From: Sorangium aterium
Lineage (GTDB): Bacteria; Myxococcota_A; Polyangia; Polyangiales; Polyangiaceae
Reading direction: 5' to 3'
DNA: 64,000 nucleotides
Assembly (NCBI RefSeq): GCF_028368935.1
Contig: NZ_JAQNDK010000001.1
Span: 1,612,001-1,676,000, forward strand
Shown here: piece by piece, positions 27,362 through 36,122 of the stretch
How the letters are laid out: each line of letters begins with the position of its first letter
Position numbering within the stretch: position 1 is the stretch's first letter
Position numbers and translations under genes: made by a program
Notes under the pieces: model-generated
Database searches by the model: none
The model's input: the letters and a program-made list of their open reading frames with translations, nothing else
Told to the model about the DNA's origin: nothing

Positions 27362-28117
27362 TCAGAACGTCAAGCGCAGCCCCACGCCGAGGGGGACCGC
27401 TCCAGGCGACGCGCCGACGGCGCCCGGACCGACGAGGAGGCGCGCGGCGGCCGGCCCGCGCCCCTCGAGTCCTCTCCGCAGCACCCGCTTCTTGCCGATC
27501 ACGTAGAGCGGCAGGCCGACGCCAACCGCGGCCACGCCCCCGGCCGCCGTCGCCAGGGCCACCGTGTACGTGTCGCGGTGCTCCGTGGCGGCCTCGTCGT
27601 GGTTCGCGGTGATCAGCACGGCGCCGGTGACGAGGGCGGCTGCTCCGAGGCTCGCGAGGACGATCCCCGAGACCATCATGACCGTGCTGTTCCGCTCGGT
27701 CGTCCGCTCCACGAAGTCGCGGAGCTCTCTCTTCGTCGCCTCGATCTCCAGCTCGATCTGGCGCCCGTGGGCGTCTCGCATGTCCTCGTCTTCAACAAAA
27801 TCGTGGACGGCGTCCGCCTCGTGCTTGAGCGCCTTGATCCTTGCCTCGTACGCAGCGACCGTCGCCTCCCACATGGCCTGCGGCGGGAGCCCCTCCACGG
27901 CCGGCGCGGCAGGGGGCGCGGAGGGCGCGAGCTGCGGGGGCGGCGTGCGGTCCGCGCCCTCCGCCGGCGTCTGCGCGGCTGCGCTCGACGCGAGCACCGC
28001 GCCGGCAAGAGCGAGCGCCCACGCGACGAGGCGGCGGCGCACCGCCGCCACGGAAGTGGAAGACACGCGCGCCGGGGGCGCGGAGGGATGCGCGAAACGG
28101 GAATGGACTCGTCCCAT
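27362..28117 (-). CDS. membrane protein with signal peptide and coiled coil
   Basis: A 251-residue envelope protein. A signal peptide (RRRLVAWALALAGAVLASSAAAQ) follows about 20 basic residues. A Pro/Ala-rich spacer (about 50-75) leads to a helical, probably coiled-coil part (about 80-140: YEARIKALKHEADAVHDF, IELEIEATKRELRDFVE). Two transmembrane segments follow: TVMMVSGIVLASLGAAALVTG and LATAAGGVAAVGVGLPLYVIG. The C-terminus is short and Gly/Pro-rich. This layout is common in myxobacterial proteins of unknown function. The start could also be a GTG 17 codons later; the ATG at 28117 has only a weak ribosome site. It follows the QEGLA gene by 82 nt on the same strand. Confidence 0.7.
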   Translation of the reverse strand: MGRVHSRFAHPSAPPARVSSTSVAAVRRRLVAWALALAGAVLASSAAAQTPAEGADRTPPPQLAPSAPPAAPAVEGLPPQAMWEATVAAYEARIKALKHEADAVHDFVEDEDMRDAHGRQIELEIEATKRELRDFVERTTERNSTVMMVSGIVLASLGAAALVTGAVLITANHDEAATEHRDTYTVALATAAGGVAAVGVGLPLYVIGKKRVLRRGLEGRGPAAARLLVGPGAVGASPGAVPLGVGLRLTF

Positions 28118-28199
28118 CGACGAGCGGCATACCTCAACCGTGGCGCAGGGACATCCGTCGCGTCCCGCTCGCCGGCTTACGCCCGCGATCGCGGCGCGC

Positions 28200-29525
28200 T
28201 CACCCCGCCCGCGGCCGGCCGCGGCGCTTGCTCCCCTCCCCGTCCCCGACCGGCCGCGCCTCGGCGGCCACGCGGAGCAGCTCCTGGAAGTGCCCCTCCA
28301 CCGGGCCGAGGTCGATGCCATCCATGAACGAGGTGAACGCGAAATAGGGCAGCAGCGTCTGCCAGGCGCGAAGCCAGCCCGGCAGGTAGCGCGGCCGCTC
28401 CAGCACGCCGGCCGCGCGCAGGTCCGCCAGCACCGCGATGTCGTCGAGCGCGATCCGGCCGCAGACGAGCAGCTCCACCTCGTCGCGCAGGCCGCCGCGC
28501 AGGACCGCGGCCAGGAAGGCATAGACCTCGAGCAGGCCGGCCAGGTAGCAGGCGTCCTTCGTGAAGGGCGCGCCGCCCTCGACGAGCCCGCCGCGGCAGA
28601 CGCGCTGGGCGTCGAAATAGGCGTCGCGGCGGCCGGCGCCGCGCTCGCGCAGGTACCTGTAGAGATCGAGGAAGCTCGCGCCCTGCTCGGCCATGTCCAC
28701 GAGCCGCACCCGCTCGGCGAGCCGGGTGAGGCGGCCGATGGAGAGCGAGCGGCTGTACAGCTCGGCGAAGATGGCGAGCCCCTCCTGCGTGCGCGTGGTG
28801 CGCGGGCCGCCCGACCGCAGGAACGCGCACCGCGGCTGCGCCGCGCCGTTGTGCGCGGTGAGCGCGTGCGTCTCCACCTCGTGGTGCCACAGCCCCTCGG
28901 CCTCCCAGGACGCGAACGTGGCCTCCGGGCGGATGCGGACGCGGCTCATGCCGGCCACCACCTTGGCCGTGATCCGCGGGTCGAGCACGATCTCGAGGTC
29001 GAGCGGCGGCGTCCGCGCGGCGACGCGGGCGGCGAGCAGATCCCGGAGCGCGCCGGCGTCGAGCGGCTCCTCCTCGGGATCGCTGGCCTCGTCCCAGCCG
29101 TGGACGCGCAGGCGCGCCGTGAGGTGCTCGGCGAGGTCGATGTTGCGGACCTCGCCGCCGAAGAACCGCGAGCGCGCGCCGCCATAGAGCGCCCGCGACC
29201 GCTCGGCGAACTCGCGGGTCCCCGCCGCCTCGAGCAGCTCCGCGGCCTGGATCTGCGCGCGGACGTTGTCCCGCAGCCAGCCGAGCGCGGGCGCATCGCC
29301 GTCGATCGATCCGAGCAGCTCGCGCAGCTCGGCGATGCGCCGCGCGAGTCCGTCGCGATCCACGCGGTGCTCGATCTCGGGGAGGCGGTCCTCGCCGGCG
29401 GCGAAGAAGCGCTCCTCGACCTCGCGAGGCCAGGCGATGTCCTCCAGCAGCCGGAGCGCCTTGCCCTCGGAGAGGCGGGCGCCGACCCGATCGAGCTGCT
29501 CCAGCACGGCGCGGTCGATGCTCAT
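28200..29525 (-). CDS. QEGLA-motif protein (DUF1704, MATCAP-like putative metallopeptidase)
   Basis: A 441-residue protein of the family annotated as flavohaemoglobin expression-modulating QEGLA motif protein. Diagnostic motifs are TQEGLAIFAELYS (about 247-260) and HHEVETHALTAHNG (about 218-230). The second contains H-E-x-x-x-H, and the eukaryotic relatives (KIAA0895/MATCAP) are zinc carboxypeptidases that remove the C-terminal tyrosine of tubulin, so a peptidase activity is plausible here. The usual name comes from an old genetic observation and says little about chemistry. There is no signal peptide, so it is cytoplasmic. It is divergent from the kinase gene at 29687. Confidence 0.85.
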   Translation of the reverse strand: MSIDRAVLEQLDRVGARLSEGKALRLLEDIAWPREVEERFFAAGEDRLPEIEHRVDRDGLARRIAELRELLGSIDGDAPALGWLRDNVRAQIQAAELLEAAGTREFAERSRALYGGARSRFFGGEVRNIDLAEHLTARLRVHGWDEASDPEEEPLDAGALRDLLAARVAARTPPLDLEIVLDPRITAKVVAGMSRVRIRPEATFASWEAEGLWHHEVETHALTAHNGAAQPRCAFLRSGGPRTTRTQEGLAIFAELYSRSLSIGRLTRLAERVRLVDMAEQGASFLDLYRYLRERGAGRRDAYFDAQRVCRGGLVEGGAPFTKDACYLAGLLEVYAFLAAVLRGGLRDEVELLVCGRIALDDIAVLADLRAAGVLERPRYLPGWLRAWQTLLPYFAFTSFMDGIDLGPVEGHFQELLRVAAEARPVGDGEGSKRRGRPRAG

Positions 29526-29686
29526 GGCCCCATGCTCGCGCGAACCGCGGGGCGCGGAAAGCCGCCGGCGCGGGCGCTTGCGGCTCCGGCGCGGATCCGC
29601 GAGGGCGCGCGCCGGCGCTCCCCGTGGCCGCGCCGAGCATGTTGTTCAGCTCCTCGCATCCGGGATACATTGGAGCCTGAACCTCG

Positions 29687-31147
29687 ATGAATGATGATCC
29701 CCAGCTGGCACACTGTACAGCACGAATCGGAACGGTCCTCCGGGGCAAATGGCGCATCGATTCGCTCATCGGCGTCGGCGGGATGGCTGCGGTTTACGAG
29801 GCGACACACAGGATCGGCCGGCGCTGCGCGATCAAAATCCTCCATCCAGAAATCGCGGTCTCGAAGGAGCTTCGAGCCAGGTTCGAGCAAGAGGCGCTCG
29901 CGGTAAACCAGCTCGGTCACCCCGCAGCCGTCAATGTCCTCGACATCGATACGAGCGAAGATGGCTCGCCGTTCCTGGTGATGGAGTTGCTCGACGGTGA
30001 ATCGCTCGGCAAGCGCGCCCACGGCTCCGGCGGCATCGAGGAGCGCGAGCTGCTCCGCGTTGTCTCGACCGTGCTCGAGGTGCTCGAAGTCGCGCACGGG
30101 CTCGGCATCGTCCATCGAGACATCAAGCCTGACAATCTGTTTTTGACCTCTTCAGGCGGCGTCAAGGTCCTCGACTTCGGGATCGCTCGAATGCAACAGG
30201 GCGGCTCCAACGTTCATACACGCACCGGCGCGATGCTCGGGACTATACCTTACATGTCGCCCGAACAGCTCACGGGTGGCCAGATCGATGGGCGGGCCGA
30301 CGTCTTCGCCGTTGGCGCGACGATGTTTCGAATCCTAGCAAAACGCCGTGTGCACGAGGGCTCCATGGAAAGCGAGCTCCTCATCAAAATGGCGACGCAG
30401 CCTGCGCCGGCCCTGCGCACCGTTGCCCCCTCTGTCAGCCCAGAGGTTTGCGCCATCGTCGATCGCGCGCTCGCCTTCGATCCATCGCGCCGCTATCCGA
30501 CGGCCCGCGCCATGCGCGAAGACATCGAGCGGGTCTTGGGCGCCAATGCTACCCCTCACGCGCCAGCCCCGGTGTCGATCCGAGCCGACGTGTCGTCTCC
30601 CATCAGCGTCGATGGCCCGACGATGGCCGCTCCTGCTCCCGGCCAAGCGATGCAGGCACCGATGGTCGTCCCCGTGCTGCCTCAATCTGCTGCAACCAGC
30701 CCACGAACGAGCACGAGTTCGCCACTCTTGATGATTGCAGTGATTGCCTCGTTTGCTATCGCCGTTTGCCTCGCCGCTGTCTTCTTCGTTGTTCGTTCGC
30801 GAGGCTCCGACGAAGGCACTCGTGAGAGCGCGGACGACGAGACATCGCAAGAGGACAAGACGAGCGGTAGCTCTGGCACGATGGCCACGTCTTCCACTAC
30901 CAGCACGCCATCCACGCCGTCCTCGATCGCTGCGCCCCCATCGACGCGCCGGCCCGCGCCCAATAGCAAGTATCGCCTCCTCGTCAAAGATGGCAAATAT
31001 CCATTTTGCGTCACGTCAAAACTGAAACACGCCTATCCAGTACGCACGAATGACGAGGGCGTCAAAGTGTGCAGCGGCACCCCCGATGGCCCCATTCCGA
31101 TTGAGGGCCTCAAAGCCTACCACCCCTCCGAGCTTCAATGGGAATAG
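29687..31147 (+). CDS. membrane-anchored Ser/Thr protein kinase
   Basis: A 486-residue Hanks-type kinase. The N-terminal 275 residues hold the catalytic domain with GVGGMAAVYEAT, AIKIL, HRDIKPDNLFL, DFGIARM and GTIPYMSPEQL. A Pro/Ser-rich linker leads to one transmembrane helix (LLMIAVIASFAIAVCLAAVFFVV, about 347-369). A Ser/Thr-rich stretch and a 55-residue extracytoplasmic end domain (YRLLVKDGKYPFCVTSKL, with two Cys) follow. Codon third positions use clearly more A and T than the neighbouring genes, hinting at a different history. The catalytic domain is closest to the kinases at 34058 and 32854 in this cluster. The end domain may sense a ligand across the membrane. Confidence 0.9.
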   Translation: MNDDPQLAHCTARIGTVLRGKWRIDSLIGVGGMAAVYEATHRIGRRCAIKILHPEIAVSKELRARFEQEALAVNQLGHPAAVNVLDIDTSEDGSPFLVMELLDGESLGKRAHGSGGIEERELLRVVSTVLEVLEVAHGLGIVHRDIKPDNLFLTSSGGVKVLDFGIARMQQGGSNVHTRTGAMLGTIPYMSPEQLTGGQIDGRADVFAVGATMFRILAKRRVHEGSMESELLIKMATQPAPALRTVAPSVSPEVCAIVDRALAFDPSRRYPTARAMREDIERVLGANATPHAPAPVSIRADVSSPISVDGPTMAAPAPGQAMQAPMVVPVLPQSAATSPRTSTSSPLLMIAVIASFAIAVCLAAVFFVVRSRGSDEGTRESADDETSQEDKTSGSSGTMATSSTTSTPSTPSSIAAPPSTRRPAPNSKYRLLVKDGKYPFCVTSKLKHAYPVRTNDEGVKVCSGTPDGPIPIEGLKAYHPSELQWE

Positions 31148-31473
31148 CTTTGTGAGGTGCGGCGGCCTCGTCTTGCACCGTGGCGGCGTGCCGAAGAGCA
31201 CCCAGCCGCCCAACTCTTCGGTCGCTGTCCCCCGATGTCTTCATCATGCCTTCGGGGCGGGAGGTTCCGGCGATGCGGGCGGCGACCAGCGAGCTACGGT
31301 TCGATGCACTGTGGACATCCTTGTAGGCTGATGTCGGCGTACGGAACCAGATCCACGAACATCGCGGAACTGCACAGGTTTTCCGTACGGAGGGTGGATT
31401 GAGCAGGATGTCCACTCGGACGGCGGTGCGGTTCCTCCGCTCTCAGCGCCTTTGTGCGTGTACAGTCCTCGGC
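31148..31473. other. 326-bp gap between two kinase genes
   Basis: This gap separates two same-strand kinase genes. The frame of the second kinase is open to 31399, but that stretch reads as unconserved sequence. No hairpin followed by T residues and no other gene was found. Confidence 0.5.
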
Positions 31474-32718
31474 ATGCCAGGGACACTCCCACCCAAGGGG
31501 CCCTCAAGCACCGACGACGTCACGGTGCCGATGCTCGGGACACAAGGCGAGGCATCCGTCATTGAGCTCACAAGCTCGGCGCTGGTGGAAGAAATCGAGA
31601 CTGCGGCGCGGCCGTGGTCGGACGACGCACCCACGTTGGTGCGCTCAGACAACAGAGCGCCAGCGCTGATCGGGAGCTTGATCTCGGAGCGGTACCGCGT
31701 CCACGAGCTCATCGGGGAGGGCGGCATGGGAGCCGTGTACCGCGGCGAGCAGGTGCACCTCCGCAAGCAGGTCGCGATCAAAGTCCTCCAGCCGAGCGCC
31801 CGGAACCTCCCCCAGATCGTGGCGCGGTTCGAGCGCGAGGCGATCGCGGGGGCGCATATCCAGCATCCGAACGTGGTCTCCGCAAGCGACTTCGGTCAGC
31901 TCGCGGATCGGTCGCATTTTCTCGTCCTCGAGTATGTCGAGGGCACCCCGCTCCAGGACGTGATCGCCTCGGCACCGCTCCCCGCGCGGCGCGCGCTCCA
32001 CATCGCGCGGCAGATCGCGTCTGCTCTGGAGGCGGTGCACGCGAAGGGGATCGTGCACCGCGATGTGAAGCCGCAGAACATCCTTCTCGGCGCCCGTGAT
32101 CAGGTGAAGCTCATCGATTTCGGCCTCGCCAAGGTGAACGTAGAGCTCCTGTCCACGGAGAGCCGCGAGGCTGCGCGCAAAGGCCAGGACCTCACCGCTG
32201 CCGACCAGGTCCTCGGCACGCTCAGTTATCTCGCGCCGGAGGCCGTGCGCGGCATGGATGCCGTCGATGCTCGCGCAGATCTTTATGCGCTCGGAATCAT
32301 TTTGTACGAAATGCTGTCCGGGAGAAGCCCGTTCGACGCGAGCGACGGCCAATCTTCCTTCCGGAAGCGGCTCCTCGAGGATGCGCCCCCGCTCCGCCAG
32401 CGTGCTCCGGGATCAGGCATCCGCCCCGAAGTGGAGGCGCTCGTGATGCGGCTCGTCCAGCGAGACCCAATCCAGCGCTATCCGACGGCCACGAATGTGA
32501 TCGCGGCCATCGACGGGGCCATTGCGGCGATGGAAGGCGCGCCGAGGCAGCTCGAGCCGACAGTTACGATGCAGCCCGGCGCTCCGGGGCACCAGACGAG
32601 CGCGACATCGCTCGCGTCCAGGTGGAGCTCGCCGGCGATGCGGCCGTGGCTCATTGCGTCCATCGTCGTATCGCTCTTGCTCAGCGTCGCGCTCTTGATC
32701 GCCATCCTGCTCAGCTGA
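31474..32718 (+). CDS. Ser/Thr protein kinase with C-terminal membrane anchor
   Basis: A 414-residue kinase. About 70 disordered, Thr/Ser-rich residues (possible autophosphorylation sites) precede the catalytic domain at about 75-340. All key motifs are present: GEGGMGAVYRGE, AIKVLQ, HRDVKPQNILL, IDFGLAK and GTLSYLAPEAV. The last 25 residues are a tail anchor (WLIASIVVSLLLSVALLIAILLS), so there is no extracytoplasmic domain. It differs from the other three kinases of the cluster, for example DFGLAK rather than DFGIAR. The ATG at 31474 is chosen as the start; one 25 codons upstream is in frame but its translation is not conserved sequence. It converges on the next kinase gene. Confidence 0.88.
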   Translation: MPGTLPPKGPSSTDDVTVPMLGTQGEASVIELTSSALVEEIETAARPWSDDAPTLVRSDNRAPALIGSLISERYRVHELIGEGGMGAVYRGEQVHLRKQVAIKVLQPSARNLPQIVARFEREAIAGAHIQHPNVVSASDFGQLADRSHFLVLEYVEGTPLQDVIASAPLPARRALHIARQIASALEAVHAKGIVHRDVKPQNILLGARDQVKLIDFGLAKVNVELLSTESREAARKGQDLTAADQVLGTLSYLAPEAVRGMDAVDARADLYALGIILYEMLSGRSPFDASDGQSSFRKRLLEDAPPLRQRAPGSGIRPEVEALVMRLVQRDPIQRYPTATNVIAAIDGAIAAMEGAPRQLEPTVTMQPGAPGHQTSATSLASRWSSPAMRPWLIASIVVSLLLSVALLIAILLS

Positions 32719-32853
32719 CAGAGACGCCCAATGGCCACATCGAGAGAGCAGGCTCGTCGCTCGACGGCAGCTCCATGAGCCCCGTCGGTTCGGTCCCCCG
32801 CCGCTGACGCCGCGCCACGGCCGCGCAGGGCGCCCTTCGCGAGGTGAGCTCCC

Positions 32854-33816
32854 TCAGCGACGCGGAAGCGGGGCCCCCGCCGGGATCCGCCCTTCCTCGA
32901 CGGCCACGACGTAGGGCGGCAGGCGGCCCGACCGCACCGCGCGGACGTCGGCGCGCATCGTCGCCGCGTCCGGGTAACGCTCGACCTTGTCGAACGCGAG
33001 GGCACGATCCACGACGTCGCACACCTCCGAGGGCACGTCCGGCGCGCACTGCGCGAGCGACGGCGCCCGCGCCGTCGCCGCGGCGATGAGCAGGCGCGCC
33101 TCGACCACGTGGCCGTGGATCGCGCGACCGGAGAGCAGCCGAAACATCGTGGCGCCCAGGCCGAAGACGTCGGTCCGGCCGTCGATCTCGCGGACCATCC
33201 CCCTCGCCTGCTCTGGCGCCATGTACTCGCACGTGCCGAGCGCCACGCCCGTCTTCGTGGCCGTCTTCTCCGGCAGCTCCCCCATCCCGAAAGGAAGCGG
33301 ATCGAGCACGCGGGCGATCCCGAAATCGAGCACCTTCACCCGCCCATCGCTCCCGATATGCAGGTTCTCGGGCTTGAGGTCCCGATGAACGACGCCGTAC
33401 GCGTGCGCCACGACCAGCACATCGAGGACCCGCTCGGCGAGCGCCAGCACCTCGCCCACCGCGAGCGTCCCCACCCGGGCCATGCGGTCGAAGACCGTCT
33501 CGCCCTCGAGCACCTCCATCGCAAGGTAAGCGGCGCCGTCGTCCGCGACGCCCGACTCCAGCACGAGCGGCAGCCCCTCGCAGAGCGGGCCGACAGCCGC
33601 CAGGGCGCTGCCGATCGGGCCCTCGCGCAGGAAGCGCTTCCGGAGCTCCTCGATCTGGCTCAGCGACGGGTGCAGAACCTTCACCGCCGCGGCGCAGCCG
33701 TCAGCGCGCCGGCCGAGGAAGACGCTCGCCATCCCGCCGCCACCGAGCACGCGCTCCACCGTCCAGGTCCCGATCTGGGTGCCGATGCGCCGCGCCGCGA
33801 GCTCCTCGTCGTCCAT
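32854..33816 (-). CDS. soluble Ser/Thr protein kinase
   Basis: A 320-residue kinase made of almost nothing but the catalytic domain: GGGGMASVFLGR, AAVKVLH, HRDLKPENLHI, DFGIARV and GTCEYMAPEQ. It has no membrane segment and only a short tail. A Lys-Thr-rich insert (PEKTATKTGVALG) lies in the activation segment. The start at 33816 (MDDEELAARRIG) is set by similarity to the start of the neighbouring kinase (MDDQELQRRVG); ATGs at 33837 and 33888 are in frame and the first has a slightly better ribosome site. Its C-terminal lobe reads VVDRALAFDKVERYP, as in its neighbours, so these are paralogues. Confidence 0.85.
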   Translation of the reverse strand: MDDEELAARRIGTQIGTWTVERVLGGGGMASVFLGRRADGCAAAVKVLHPSLSQIEELRKRFLREGPIGSALAAVGPLCEGLPLVLESGVADDGAAYLAMEVLEGETVFDRMARVGTLAVGEVLALAERVLDVLVVAHAYGVVHRDLKPENLHIGSDGRVKVLDFGIARVLDPLPFGMGELPEKTATKTGVALGTCEYMAPEQARGMVREIDGRTDVFGLGATMFRLLSGRAIHGHVVEARLLIAAATARAPSLAQCAPDVPSEVCDVVDRALAFDKVERYPDAATMRADVRAVRSGRLPPYVVAVEEGRIPAGAPLPRR

Positions 33817-34057
33817 CGAGCGGGCGGATGGTACCATCCCGTTCACCAGGAGCGATCGCGAAAGGCCCAGCAGCGTCGAAGCGGCCATCACGATGCGCCA
33901 CGCCCATCGCCGCAAGCGTCGTTTCCGCTGGACTTTTCGCGGGCGCGGATGCCCTTGATCCCGCGCCCGGCGGACCGCCACGGCGCGGTCGAGCGCGCGT
34001 GCCGCGGCGCCCTCCTCGCGGACGCCATGACAGCAGCGCATGAGCGCGACGCGACGA

Positions 34058-35827
34058 TCAGTCGGGGCATGGGGCCCCGCAGGCCATGACGTTGCCAGGA
34101 CAGGCTTCTATCTGCCCGAGACACGTGCCGATGACGCAATCGGAGCCAGGCGTGCAGTACACCAAACATGGCGCGCTCGTCATGCAATTGACCGAGCAAT
34201 CACCTTCGCACCAGATCTTGTGCATCCCCGATCCCATGCAGTTCACCAGCGCGTCTCGGCGCGCCCCGATGTCGCAGACGGTCCCGTCCTGACAAGCAAT
34301 CTGGCACGGTTCATCGCACACGTGATCGCAGTCGTTTGTCAGCATACAGCTGGTCCGCTGCGACGCGCCGCGCCCTTCCTCGGGGCCGCGGCTCGATGGG
34401 CCAGGGAGGCGAGCTCTCGTGTCGCCCTTCTTCTCGGGGCCGGGATCCGGAGCCTTTGCCAGGAGGCGCTCCGCCGCCGGGCCACCGGGGACCTTGGCGG
34501 GCGGTGAGGCCGCCGGTCGCTGCGCGCCGGTCGCCCCCGGCGATCTCGCGTCGGGCTCGACGTTCACCGCACGGAGAACCACGGCGGCGAGCACGCCCGC
34601 GGCGAGCAGCGGGAACGCCAGCACGGCCCATCGCAGCCTCCGTCCACGTACCGTGGTCGCGGTCCACGGCGTCGCCTGGGTGAACCCCGACGCCGCCGGT
34701 GAGGGGGCACGAGCCGGAGCGACGGCCGATCCGCCGCCCGGGACGCCCTGCGCGCTCGACCTATTCGGGGCGCTGGCGATGGAGACATCGCGGATGACGC
34801 TCCCCATGTCACCTGCCGGCGGCGAGGCGGGATGCAGGCCACCGGCGCCCGAGGCGCGCACCGAGACGGCCGAGGAAGGGGCGAGCCCCTGCGGCATCCA
34901 CACCGTCGTGGCGGTGCTGAGCGGATCCGCCGCGGGGGCCCCGGCCGCGCCGAACCGCAGGGCAAAAGCGGGCGGTTGACCGGCGAGGACCGCGCGCACG
35001 TCCTGCTGCATGACCGTCGCGCTCGGGTAGCGCTCGCCTCGGTCGAACGCGAGCGCGCGATCGACGACGGCACACACCCACTGCGGGGTCTCCGGAGCGA
35101 CGCTCGCTAGCGGCGGCGCAGGCAGCGTGGCCATCTTGACGACCAGATCGGTGTCAGAGCTCGCGTCGTGGATGCGCCGCTTCGTGATCAGACGAAACAT
35201 CGTCGCTCCGACCGCGAACAGGTCGGCACGCGCGTCGATCTCGTCGCCTCTGACTTGCTCCGGTGGCATGTAGGCGACCGTGCCGAGCGTCGTTCCCGTG
35301 CGCGTCCGAACGTAGTCGGCCGCGGCCTGCCTGACGCGGGCGACGCCGAAGTCGAGCACTTTCAGGCGCCCGTCGCGGAGGCGGAACAGGTTGTCTGGCT
35401 TGATGTCGCGGTGGATGATGCCGTGCGCATGGGCCGCTGCCAGCACGTCCAGCAGCCCGTCCACCATGGCCAGCAGCTCGGCCATGTCCATCCTGCCCAG
35501 GCGCCTTCCGTACCCGGCGAGCGACTCACCATCGAGCAGCTCCATGACGAGGAACGGGCAGCCGTCCGCCGTCGTGTCGATATCGCGTATCTCCACCGCG
35601 CCGGGATGGACGAATCGATTGACGGCTTGCGCTTCCTGATCGAACCGCGCACGCAGCTCGGGCATGCGCGCGATCTCGGGGTGGAGGATCTTGATGGCAT
35701 CTCGCCGCCCGATCCTGTGCGCGCCGACGTAGACAGCGGCCATGCCGCCCGAGCCCAACAACCGCTCGATCGTCCACTTCCCGCACAACACTGTGCCAAC
35801 TCTGCGCTGCAGTTCCTGGTCGTCCAT
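34058..35827 (-). CDS. Ser/Thr protein kinase with Cys-rich C-terminal domain
   Basis: A 589-residue kinase. The catalytic domain (about 15-280) has GSGGMAAVYVGA, AIKILHP, HRDIKPDNLF, DFGVARV and GTVAYMPPEQV. A long Pro/Ala/Ser linker follows, then one transmembrane helix (WAVLAFPLLAAGVLAAVVLRA, about 401-421). The last 100 residues hold about 16 cysteines in pairs such as CDHVCDEPCQIAC and CEGDCSVNC, ending CGAPCPD, which suggests a disulfide-rich domain on the outer side. The kinase part is close to that at 29687. The Cys-rich part has no counterpart in the other kinases and may bind a ligand or metal. No strong ribosome site precedes the ATG. Confidence 0.88.
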   Translation of the reverse strand: MDDQELQRRVGTVLCGKWTIERLLGSGGMAAVYVGAHRIGRRDAIKILHPEIARMPELRARFDQEAQAVNRFVHPGAVEIRDIDTTADGCPFLVMELLDGESLAGYGRRLGRMDMAELLAMVDGLLDVLAAAHAHGIIHRDIKPDNLFRLRDGRLKVLDFGVARVRQAAADYVRTRTGTTLGTVAYMPPEQVRGDEIDARADLFAVGATMFRLITKRRIHDASSDTDLVVKMATLPAPPLASVAPETPQWVCAVVDRALAFDRGERYPSATVMQQDVRAVLAGQPPAFALRFGAAGAPAADPLSTATTVWMPQGLAPSSAVSVRASGAGGLHPASPPAGDMGSVIRDVSIASAPNRSSAQGVPGGGSAVAPARAPSPAASGFTQATPWTATTVRGRRLRWAVLAFPLLAAGVLAAVVLRAVNVEPDARSPGATGAQRPAASPPAKVPGGPAAERLLAKAPDPGPEKKGDTRARLPGPSSRGPEEGRGASQRTSCMLTNDCDHVCDEPCQIACQDGTVCDIGARRDALVNCMGSGMHKIWCEGDCSVNCMTSAPCLVYCTPGSDCVIGTCLGQIEACPGNVMACGAPCPD

Positions 35828-35921
35828 ATCCGGGTTCAGGGTTGCTAATTTGCCGAACGGAGTCCTCGCGGCGCCCCAGCACCGCCCTGACCGTCGCCCA
35901 TCCTAGCCGATTGGCCGTGGC

Positions 35922-35958
35922 GTCGTGATCGCGCGACATCGTCGTGACCGCGCGACAC
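35922..35958. repeat. 19-bp direct repeat between divergent genes
   Basis: GTCGTGATCGCGCGACATC is followed at once by a second copy with two visible changes. The pair lies in the shared upstream region of the Cys-rich kinase (minus) and the ECF sigma factor (plus). It could be an operator for either, or chance duplication. Confidence 0.6.
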
Positions 35959-36122
35959 TCGGCATGCCGTCCCGGGTGTGTCGACGACCGAGCGCAGCCG
36001 CAGGCCGGCTAGGCCGACAAAAAGCGCCCGAGTCGAGACCAGCGCCCTGCCCTCGGCGCGCATGTCGCGCGGAGGGAGCGTGACCGTGGATCCGCCCGAA
36101 AACCGATGGTACCGTCGGCGCG

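Noticed and set aside
32719-32853. Terminator between convergent kinase genes
   Set aside because: No clear stem with a T-run could be drawn.
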